From contig NZ_WHOH01000001.1 of assembly GCF_009741735.1 (NCBI RefSeq), positions 62,001-126,000 on the forward strand: a stretch of DNA of 64,000 nt, written 5' to 3'. The stretch is from Lentibacillus sp. JNUCC-1. Lineage in GTDB: Bacteria > Bacillota > Bacilli > Bacillales > Amphibacillaceae. Positions 54,876 through 61,832 of the stretch are shown here, piece by piece. Each line of letters opens with the position of its first letter. The stretch's first letter is position 1. The translations under genes and the position numbers were made by a program. Below the pieces are notes generated by a model. The model was not told the DNA's origin. It worked only from the letters and a program-made list of their open reading frames with translations, and did not search any database.

Positions 54876-56285
54876 CTAAGAACGGTCAGCTGTTGTTTCA
54901 GGTTCAGGTCTTTGAAATTTAATAAAGAATGAGAGCACGAGACCAACTAAAGAAAAGATCCCTGCTACCACAAACGAAATGTTTACACCGTGCACCGCAC
55001 CGGCTACACCATTATCCGGGTTCGCCTGTGTCACCATAACCGTAACAAGCAAAGCCGTTCCAATCGCTCCTGAAACTTGGCGCATTGTGTTGTTCATGGC
55101 AGTACCGTGTGGTATCAGTTCCGGTGTCAGCTGATTCAATCCTGCTGTGGTTACAGGCATCATCACCATAGCAATACCAAACATACGAACAGCATTTACG
55201 ACAGCAAGATAAGTAAATGTCGTTTCAGGTGTCAAGAAGGCAAACATAAACGTGGTAATTGTCATGATCGATAGACCGATAGCGGTTAGCCATCTGGCAC
55301 CAAATTTATCAAACAGCCGTCCGGTGATTGGGTTCATAATACCCATTACAATCGCACCTGGCATCAGCACAAGACCAGATTCAAGGGGAGAGAAGCCCAG
55401 CATGTTCTGCATAAGTAACGGAAGAACAACAGCTGCACCAATCATGGCTACAAAGGATACCATTCCAAGCGCGGTTGTTAAGGTGAAAATCGTATTTTTA
55501 AATACCCTGAATTCAAGAATGGGCGTTTCAAGTTTAAGCTGTCTTAAAATAAACAACACAAGGGTAATCATACCAACTAAGATGGAGACAATAACATACC
55601 AGCTGCCCCAGCCAGAATTACCCGCAGTACTAAATCCGTATAATATGCCCCCAAACCCGAGTGTGGACAATGTAATCGACAAAACATCCACTCTCGGAAA
55701 GGTTTGTTTTGTCACGTTTTTGAGAATGAAATAAGCAACGATTAAATCGATCACTACAATCGGCAAGATGACATAAAACAAACTTCTCCAAGGATATTGT
55801 TGGACAAGCCAGCCCGACAGTGTTGGTCCAATTGCCGGAGCAAACGCAATAACCATTCCGAAAAGCCCCATGGCTGTGCCACGCTTATTCACGGGGAATA
55901 TCAAGAATAAAATGGTTTGCATCAGCGGCATCATAATCCCTGCCCCCGCTGCCTGCAAAACACGTCCAGCCATTAAAAAAGTAAAATCAGGAGCAACAGC
56001 TGCCACAAGCGTGCCAAGACCAAAAATGCCCATTGCACTCATAAAAAGTTTTCGTGTGGTAAAGCGCTCAATTAAAAATGCGGTAACCGGAATCATAATC
56101 CCGTTCACCAGCATAAATACCGACTGCAGCCATTGAACAGTACTTTCACTGATATTGAGATCTTCCATAATCGGCGGCAATGCTGTGCCAAGAAGCGTTT
56201 GGTTTAGTATGGCAACAAACGCCCCTGATATTAGAACAATCATAATTGGTATTTTGTTAATTGGTTGTGTACCTGAGTCAGCCAT
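54876..56285 (-). CDS. DHA2-family MFS multidrug exporter, 14 helices
   Basis: A 469-residue MFS transporter of the EmrB/QacA (DHA2) subfamily, 14 membrane helices. Motif segments: LNQTLLGTALPPIMEDL near residue 25, FLIERFTTRKLFM (motif A) near residue 80, GRVLQAAGAGIMMPLMQTI, and GPTLSGWLVQQYPWRSLFY. It likely expels lipophilic drugs or metabolites using the proton gradient. ATG at 56285 with GGAAGGAACAGACATT upstream. Similar to LmrB/Mdr of bacilli. Confidence 0.88.
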   Translation of the reverse strand: MADSGTQPINKIPIMIVLISGAFVAILNQTLLGTALPPIMEDLNISESTVQWLQSVFMLVNGIMIPVTAFLIERFTTRKLFMSAMGIFGLGTLVAAVAPDFTFLMAGRVLQAAGAGIMMPLMQTILFLIFPVNKRGTAMGLFGMVIAFAPAIGPTLSGWLVQQYPWRSLFYVILPIVVIDLIVAYFILKNVTKQTFPRVDVLSITLSTLGFGGILYGFSTAGNSGWGSWYVIVSILVGMITLVLFILRQLKLETPILEFRVFKNTIFTLTTALGMVSFVAMIGAAVVLPLLMQNMLGFSPLESGLVLMPGAIVMGIMNPITGRLFDKFGARWLTAIGLSIMTITTFMFAFLTPETTFTYLAVVNAVRMFGIAMVMMPVTTAGLNQLTPELIPHGTAMNNTMRQVSGAIGTALLVTVMVTQANPDNGVAGAVHGVNISFVVAGIFSLVGLVLSFFIKFQRPEPETTADRS

Positions 56286-56469
56286 AATGTCTGTTCCTTC
56301 CAAAATTTTATTTCTGTTTACGAAACAGTTACGGACAATTCCTTTATTCTACCACACTTCGATCTCAAACAAAACAATTGATTCATAAACGTCAATTCCT
56401 CACTTTTCATTTCAGTAACCATTGAATTTATAAGATGGTTACATTATAATAGGTATCGCGACTCTAAAA

Positions 56470-56543
56470 CGGGATGTAGCTCAGCTTGGTAGAGCACTAG
56501 CATGGGGTGCTAGGGGTCGCAGGTTCAATTCCTGTCATCCCGA
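56470..56543 (+). tRNA. tRNA-Pro (anticodon GGG)
   Basis: A 74-base cloverleaf: acceptor CGGGATG/CATCCCG, D arm GCTC...GAGC, anticodon stem CTAGC/GCTAG around loop ATGGGGT giving anticodon GGG with G37, and T arm GCAGG TTCAATT CCTGT. CCA is not encoded. Stands alone, followed by a terminator. Confidence 0.95.
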
Positions 56544-56548
56544 CTTTT

Positions 56549-56590
56549 AAGACGCTTTCCGGTCCAATAGGATCTGAAAGTGTCTTTTTT
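56549..56590 (+). terminator. Terminator of tRNA-Pro
   Basis: Stem AGACGCTTTC / GAAAGTGTCT followed by six T. Confidence 0.88.
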
Positions 56591-56591
56591 A

Positions 56592-56706
56592 GTCCAGCTC
56601 CAACGCCTACCCCTACCTCTCGAGTCATAAGCAATAACGTTTCGTGGCAAAGGCCGCCACTACACGTTCTTGCTTATGATTTTCGAGGGTGTCCAAGGCG
56701 TTTCCG
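56592..56706. repeat. Large hairpin intergenic repeat (CGAGTCATAAGCAA type)
   Basis: About 115 bases with long inverted arms: AACGCC...CTCGAGTCATAAGCAA pairs with TTGCTTATGATTTTCGAG...GGCGTT, around a GC-rich loop. Similar units are scattered in Bacillaceae genomes from memory. Unrelated in sequence to the repeat at 25772. Confidence 0.6.
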
Positions 56707-56778
56707 TTTTTGTTCTTGTGGCATGGGGATCACTTTGGTTAAACTGGAGACAGAAGTATAGTTTGAGGAGGGTGTCTA

Positions 56779-57558
56779 TTGGCAAAGATTAACGATCATC
56801 TCGGACGCACAATCGAATACGATGATCCCCCACAACGCATTGTTTCACTCGTGCCTGCCATCACGGAAACAATGTATCATTTAGGATTGGAGAAACAGAT
56901 CGTTGGCCGAACACGTTTCTGTAAATTTCCGAAAGACAAAGTCAAACATGCAGTAAACGTTGGTGGCACTAAAGATATGAAATTGGAACGCATCAAAGAC
57001 TTGAATCCTGATTTAATCATTGCAGAAAAAGAAGAAAACACGAAAGAAATGGTTGAGATCCTTGAACAATATTTCCCAGTGTTTGTTTTTGAAATCCAAA
57101 AGATTCATGATGTTTACCAGATTGTAGAAGACCTTGGTACTGTAACAGATCGCAAACAAAAAGCATCAGAACTCAATGCGGAGATCCACACAGCTTTTCA
57201 GTCTCTCCCCCGCATGGATGGAAGCAGAGTGGCTTACGTTATTTGGCAAAATCCTTATATGGTTGTGGGTGGCAATACATACATTCAGTCCACTCTTGAT
57301 GCCATGGGTTTGATTAATCCATTTATAAACAGAGACTCCCGTTACCCCGAAGTTACAATTGATGAATTGAATGATGCCGAACTCAATTATATTTTACTCG
57401 CCACAGAGCCTTTTCCGTTTCGTGAGAAGCATCTTCATGAATTTAAGGCTCTGGTACCGAAAGCAATACCCGTCATAATCGATGGTGAAATGCTGTGGTA
57501 CGGCCCTAAAATGCTCGAGGCTCCACACTATTTTGAACGTCTATTTAATACAGTATAA
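56779..57558 (+). CDS. BtuF/TroA-type metal or cobalamin-binding protein without signal peptide
   Basis: A 259-residue helical-backbone binding protein of the BtuF/FecB type. It starts LAKINDHLGRTIEYDDPP (TTG start, read as Met) then RIVSLVPAITETMYHLGL, which is the usual family start, and has LNPDLIIAEKEEN, VEDLGTVTDRKQKA and WYGPKMLEAPHYF. There is no signal peptide or lipobox, so it should remain in the cytosol. No transporter genes are adjacent. Ribosome site GAGGAGGGTGTCTA. May be a cytosolic corrinoid or heme handling protein; unclear. Confidence 0.78.
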   Translation: MAKINDHLGRTIEYDDPPQRIVSLVPAITETMYHLGLEKQIVGRTRFCKFPKDKVKHAVNVGGTKDMKLERIKDLNPDLIIAEKEENTKEMVEILEQYFPVFVFEIQKIHDVYQIVEDLGTVTDRKQKASELNAEIHTAFQSLPRMDGSRVAYVIWQNPYMVVGGNTYIQSTLDAMGLINPFINRDSRYPEVTIDELNDAELNYILLATEPFPFREKHLHEFKALVPKAIPVIIDGEMLWYGPKMLEAPHYFERLFNTV

Positions 57559-57590
57559 CCCATAAGGGGAGCTGCATTGCGCAGCTCCCC

Positions 57591-58280
57591 TTACTCCAGT
57601 ATTTCCCGTGTTTTTTCAAGGATTTCTTCGTCTTTCAAGCGGAATTTAAATTCTACACGCCTTGATGCTGCTGCACTATACTTTCCGCTTTCATCAGTTC
57701 GAAAATCCGTATAAGATTTACTGTTAACGGTTAATTTTTCTTTCACATGTTCCTGTATGTGCTGATAAGGAAATTGATCACTGAGTACATATTCCGCAAC
57801 ACTGTATGCCCGGTCCTGAGCAAGTTCCAGGTTGTATAAATAGGACCCGTTCTGGTCGGTGTGACCTTCTATAATAATCTCTGCAATATAGTCTTCATAA
57901 CCGCTATCAAGTAGGGTGTCCAAGTATCTGGGTACAAACTCATCCAGGAAATCGAGAGATGCAGGCTTTAAATCTGATTTACTGTATTCAAATAAAATTT
58001 CCGTATTAAAAATAATCGCACCCGTCTTCTCATCCACTTCAATTCCCAGATCAGATTCACTGAACTCTCCCTTCAAGTCACTGACAAGCTTGGCTCTGAC
58101 CCCCATGATCTGGTCAATTGTCCGTTTCATCTCTTCTATTTGCAGGGATTTAATGATCATCATACTAATGAAAATCAAGATGAAACAGAGTAGAATAGTC
58201 GTTAATAAATCAGTGAAAGACGGCCAGAAATGTCCTTCGTTTTGTTCTTCTTTGAATAACCGGTTGTATTTATTCCTCAT
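57591..58280 (-). CDS. MotB/OmpA-like motor subunit (ZorB-like)
   Basis: A 229-residue protein. One membrane helix (residues 22-44) begins with a conserved Asp24 (PSFTDLLTTILL), at the place of the MotB/ZorB proton-carrying Asp. An OmpA-like peptidoglycan-binding domain follows (IIIEGHTDQNGSYLYNLEL, residues 135-153; ASRRVEFKF at the end). It overlaps the MotA-like gene by 11 bases, so the two are made together. It resembles ZorB of the Zorya system in size and layout, but is also like general MotB/ExbD-class stators. No ZorC, ZorD or ZorE gene is nearby. Confidence 0.8.
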   Translation of the reverse strand: MRNKYNRLFKEEQNEGHFWPSFTDLLTTILLCFILIFISMMIIKSLQIEEMKRTIDQIMGVRAKLVSDLKGEFSESDLGIEVDEKTGAIIFNTEILFEYSKSDLKPASLDFLDEFVPRYLDTLLDSGYEDYIAEIIIEGHTDQNGSYLYNLELAQDRAYSVAEYVLSDQFPYQHIQEHVKEKLTVNSKSYTDFRTDESGKYSAAASRRVEFKFRLKDEEILEKTREILE

Positions 58281-60090
58281 ACAAACTCATCCCCGTCACA
58301 GCCCTGTTTCGTGCCGGTTCCTGCCTCACTGTATTTAACCGTTGATTCAACATATTGATCTCATCTGTAAGCGCCTGGAGGAGTTGTTCTATCTTACGCG
58401 AGTTGGCTTGCTGTATATCCTGTGACGCACGGGTTAATTCTTTTAAATCTTTGCGAATCCCATCATTCAACGTATCCGTAGTTTGAATCAAGCTGCGCAC
58501 CCCTTTATCCAAGCGATCACCCACTGTTGATTCCAGTGCATTGGAAAAAGATGTCAATGAATTCTTAAGATCATCCAAAGAGCCTTCGATCCTGTTCTCA
58601 CGATTTTCCTGCCCCTGCCTGATATCTGAGAGAAGATGGTTCATATCTTTAATCACCTGATGGTTATGCCTGGTCATCTGCTCATAAGTCTGATTTGCAG
58701 TTTGCATATTCTGTTCAAATGTCCGTGACGATTCATTATGAGACCGTAAATGATCACTGAAGGTTTGCTCGAAGGCCCTGATTTCCTCAAATCGACCTGA
58801 CAGCAAATGTCTATATTCATCCTGCGTGCGATTAATAGCATCGAGCGTTTCAGGCAGCTTGAGGAAGACATGCCGCATGTGTTCAAAACCCTTACTGAAA
58901 TCTGCCAACTGGTTGATTATACTCCCCAACTGATGACTGACATTGTGACCAAATATATCTTTAAAATTCTTATTCTGTGCTTCCATCTGTTTGACAAGTG
59001 TCTCAGTATGGGTGTGAATACGTTCAAAAGACGATTGGATCACTGATTGCTGATTAACGGCATTGTTCATGAATGATTCCAAGTTACCTACTGAACTTTG
59101 CACATGTTCCAAAGATTCTTTTTGTGTATCTGCTGCTGCACTTATTTTTTCATGAATGTTTTCAAATGTATGGACAAGACGTTCTTGTTTGGCATCGTTC
59201 TTTTTAAAATAGGCAAACAAGGAAGCAAAATTATCGTTTAACTGACTAGTCCCTTCCTGAAATCCTTCCGTCACTTGTTTCATGTTGTGGAATAGGGCTT
59301 CAAATTCCTCAAGATTGTGGCTTAAGCCTTCATTAAATTGAGCCAGATCTTTAGCAGATTGTTCAAGGCTGGCTGTATATGCCTGAAAGCCATCAAATGC
59401 GTTCACAACCTGACCAAGAGACTGGGCATTGGATTCGCGCAGCTGATCTACGGCATCCCGGATTTGTTCCGATACGCTAATCAGCTGTGTTTCTCCATTT
59501 CCCTTCTGACCTTCCAGCTCGGATTCGACTTTAAGCATGATATCAGTCAACATATATTCGGTATTCATCGCTTTCGTTAAAACGGTCATAATCAGGGAGA
59601 AACCCATTCCGGCAATGCTTGTATAAAACGCTACATCTATTCCTGCCAATACACTTGCAACATTTTCAACCAGTTGATCGCCACCCGCATTGATGCTGCC
59701 AAGAGAAAGAGCAAGACCGATAAAGGTTCCCAGAACACCGATTAAAATAAATACAGATACGGTCATTTGAACAAGTTTAATCAAATTAATAACCGGCATA
59801 CCGAACATACGCCACTCGGAAAACTTCTCTTGAACAAATGTCTCAACATGACCAGCCTCGATTGTTCCACGGTTTTCAAAATCCTTTTTCACTGTGCTGA
59901 GCGGTTCTTTAAGCATGCGATCGCGGTCCTGTTTAATCTGTTTCAGTTTAAAGTAAATGATCATATGAATGAAAACCGCAGCAGCAAATAAAATAAATAA
60001 AATGGTGAAGATCAGCTCAATCAATGGATTGGCTAGAACGGCTGCGGCTTTATCTTCACCAGTGAACATACGTAATATCGCTTCTACCAT
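58270..60090 (-). CDS. MotA/TolQ/ExbB-like motor subunit with long coiled-coil tail (ZorA-like)
   Basis: A 606-residue protein. Membrane helices lie at about residues 22-47, 107-131 (TVSVFILIGVLGTFIGLALS) and 148-173 (IDVAFYTSIAGMGFSLIMT), the MotA_ExbB core. From about residue 195 to 600 it is a soluble helical tail rich in Gln, Asn, Leu and Glu, with heptad spacing. Such a tail is the mark of ZorA. Start at 60090 after TTGGGAGGGAAATTTC; the frame up to 60120 has no site. Operon with the MotB-like gene. Upstream divergent neighbour is fnr. Confidence 0.8.
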   Translation of the reverse strand: MVEAILRMFTGEDKAAAVLANPLIELIFTILFILFAAAVFIHMIIYFKLKQIKQDRDRMLKEPLSTVKKDFENRGTIEAGHVETFVQEKFSEWRMFGMPVINLIKLVQMTVSVFILIGVLGTFIGLALSLGSINAGGDQLVENVASVLAGIDVAFYTSIAGMGFSLIMTVLTKAMNTEYMLTDIMLKVESELEGQKGNGETQLISVSEQIRDAVDQLRESNAQSLGQVVNAFDGFQAYTASLEQSAKDLAQFNEGLSHNLEEFEALFHNMKQVTEGFQEGTSQLNDNFASLFAYFKKNDAKQERLVHTFENIHEKISAAADTQKESLEHVQSSVGNLESFMNNAVNQQSVIQSSFERIHTHTETLVKQMEAQNKNFKDIFGHNVSHQLGSIINQLADFSKGFEHMRHVFLKLPETLDAINRTQDEYRHLLSGRFEEIRAFEQTFSDHLRSHNESSRTFEQNMQTANQTYEQMTRHNHQVIKDMNHLLSDIRQGQENRENRIEGSLDDLKNSLTSFSNALESTVGDRLDKGVRSLIQTTDTLNDGIRKDLKELTRASQDIQQANSRKIEQLLQALTDEINMLNQRLNTVRQEPARNRAVTGMSLYEE

Positions 60091-60255
60091 GAAATTTCCC
60101 TCCCAATAAAGAGTATTCATAAGAAGGTCAAATCATGTGTACAAGTATGTTTTGACTAATCTGCAACATTTCCGGAGAGTCCATGGGTTTTCTTTCCTAA
60201 GTATGCTACCATGTTATTAAAGTACCTTTTGGGGCTGCGGTTGGAGGGGTGTCAT

Positions 60256-60945
60256 TTGAAAACAGAGCAATTGTGGTCGGGACTAAATGTGTTGTTTGAT
60301 CAGGCAGAGGCGTTTGAAACATTTGAAAAAGATGCCTACTTGTTTCGTGAAGGTGATGAAAGCGAAAAGCTTTTCCTGCTTAAAGCCGGACAAGTTAAAA
60401 TCAGCAAATTATCCAACGATGGCAATGAGTTGACACTTCGGCACAGTGTTCCGGGGGATCTGGTTGGTGAACTTTCTTTGATTGAAGATGACGTCACTCA
60501 TATTTTAAATGCACAAATGTTAACTGATGGTAACGTTGCCGTTATTTCCAAAAACGTTTTAAAAGAAAACCTCTTGCAAAATGGCACACTCGCTCTAGAG
60601 TTCATCCAGCTTATGAGTGAGTATGCCAGGCGTGATCAAACACGTTTTCGTGATCTTGTCATGTTTGGGAAGAAAGGGGCACTATACTCCACTCTAATCA
60701 GACTTGCCAACAGCTACGGATATTTTGACGGTAGGACAATTAAAATTACCAATCGCATGACCGACCAAAACCTCGCTGATTTTTGTGGGACATCGCGGGA
60801 AAGCATTAATCGCTTGATGAGCGAACTCAAGCGAAAAAAAGTCATATCAGCTGCAAGAGGCTATATCACGATTCACGACCTCGATTATCTCAAAACGGCC
60901 ATTAATTGTGGGGATTGCCCGCTCGATATCTGCAACATCCATTAA
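60256..60945 (+). CDS. fnr: Anaerobic regulator Fnr (Crp/Fnr family, Bacillus type)
   Basis: A 229-residue Crp/Fnr regulator. A cyclic-nucleotide-like beta roll covers residues 15-120; the HTH is MTDQNLADFCGTSRESINRL (about residues 168-190), with E-S-x-x-R in the recognition helix as in FNR, suited to TGTGA-N6-TCACA. At the C-terminus CGDCPLDIC (Cys218, 221, 226) matches the C-x2-C-x4-C cluster of Bacillus Fnr, which holds a 4Fe-4S cluster with an Asp as fourth ligand. So it should sense oxygen. TTG start after GGAGGGGTGTCA. A box fitting it lies at 15710. Divergent from the motor operon. Confidence 0.92.
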   Translation: MKTEQLWSGLNVLFDQAEAFETFEKDAYLFREGDESEKLFLLKAGQVKISKLSNDGNELTLRHSVPGDLVGELSLIEDDVTHILNAQMLTDGNVAVISKNVLKENLLQNGTLALEFIQLMSEYARRDQTRFRDLVMFGKKGALYSTLIRLANSYGYFDGRTIKITNRMTDQNLADFCGTSRESINRLMSELKRKKVISAARGYITIHDLDYLKTAINCGDCPLDICNIH

Positions 60946-60985
60946 AACAGCCAGAGCTTTGGTCAATCAAGCTCTGGCTGTTTTA
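60944..60985. terminator. Bidirectional terminator between fnr and tatA
   Basis: Stem AAAACAGCCAGAGCTT / AAGCTCTGGCTGTTTT. Confidence 0.92.
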
Positions 60986-61180
60986 TTATGACTGTTTCGT
61001 TTCGTTGTGTTCGTCCTGCTGATCGTCATTCATGACTTCGTTGGTTGCTTTTTTGAACTCTTTTAAAGTGCTGCCTGCTGCCTTTCCGATCTCAGGCAGT
61101 TTTGACGGTCCAAATATAATCAGTGCCAACACAAGAATCAAAATCAACCCTGGTATACCAATGCTTGCTAAGCCGCCCAT
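60986..61180 (-). CDS. tatA: Sec-independent translocase subunit TatA
   Basis: A 64-residue pore-forming Tat subunit. One N-terminal membrane helix ([17 protein letters not shown]), the [10 protein letters not shown] hinge motif, an amphipathic helix ([16 protein letters not shown]) and an acidic tail. Located downstream of the TorD-like and molybdoenzyme genes, it likely exports that enzyme, whose Tat signal would lie outside the window. tatC is not in view. Confidence 0.93.
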   Translation of the reverse strand: MGGLASIGIPGLILILVLALIIFGPSKLPEIGKAAGSTLKEFKKATNEVMNDDQQDEHNETKQS

Positions 61181-61214
61181 TTAAATCACTCCTTAGTAGA
61201 TTTTAACATCTGGA

Positions 61215-61805
61215 TTATTTGGCTATATCTTCCATACTCTGTTGATAAAAAGTGAGAAAAGCTTTGAAAAAAGGATCTGACACTCTATTTTCGCACTGAG
61301 TCATCATACTTGCAATACCTTTCTGCAAATAAGTTGTGTAAATATGATGTCGAAAGTTGTGTAACTGGCTTGCCAATTCAGCATCACCTTCTTCGTGTGC
61401 TTTTATTTCTGATTTTAATGCAGCTGTGATGAAAGCTGTCACACTCCCGAAATGATCAGGGAATTCATTTTGCTCAAGTGGATAATAAAAGCCAAATTTA
61501 TCATAATCCCCCACTAGACAAAGAACTTCTTGCCGTGCACGTTCCTGCTCTTTTTCATCTTTCCCGAAATAACTTGATAAATAAGGCGGAATAAAATATT
61601 CTCCAGGTATCTGGAAGTAATTATCACGCCATAGTGCTGTTTCTTCTCTAATATAATGGTCTGTAAAGGGTAATTCCATTACAAGTTCCTCCGGGATTTG
61701 TTCAATAGCGGTTTCATACGCCTCCCAATCGCCAAACCAGATATGCGTAAACAAGTCACTTAACAGTAATTTCCCATATGCTTCTTCAAGTGTTGTTTCA
61801 ACCAT
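61215..61805 (-). CDS. TorD/DmsD-like molybdoenzyme chaperone
   Basis: A 196-residue all-helical protein with the TorD-family layout: N-terminal FTHIWFGDW, FIPPYLSSYFGKDE (the Pro-rich E/VPPYESxY-like motif) and GDYDKFGFYYPLEQNEFPDH (family D-H loop), then helical bundle. It should protect the apo-enzyme and its Tat signal until cofactor is in place. It lies between the molybdoenzyme gene (28 bases) and tatA. Start at 61805 after GGGAGGTGTTGTGT. Confidence 0.85.
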   Translation of the reverse strand: MVETTLEEAYGKLLLSDLFTHIWFGDWEAYETAIEQIPEELVMELPFTDHYIREETALWRDNYFQIPGEYFIPPYLSSYFGKDEKEQERARQEVLCLVGDYDKFGFYYPLEQNEFPDHFGSVTAFITAALKSEIKAHEEGDAELASQLHNFRHHIYTTYLQKGIASMMTQCENRVSDPFFKAFLTFYQQSMEDIAK

Positions 61806-61832
61806 ACACAACACCTCCCAATATTGATAGAC

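Noticed and set aside
56507..56761. 84-residue plus-strand ORF over the tRNA end and hairpin repeat
   Set aside because: It starts inside tRNA-Pro and runs through its terminator and a palindromic repeat; no ribosome site.
57564..57592. Hairpin AAGGGGAGCTGC/GCAGCTCCCCTT as terminator
   Set aside because: Good stem but no T run on either strand, and it touches the stop of the ZorB-like gene. Noted only as a possible boundary.
57591..60945. Complete Zorya defence system
   Set aside because: Only ZorA/ZorB-like genes are present. No ZorC, ZorD helicase or ZorE nuclease gene is nearby, so the name was not used for the locus.
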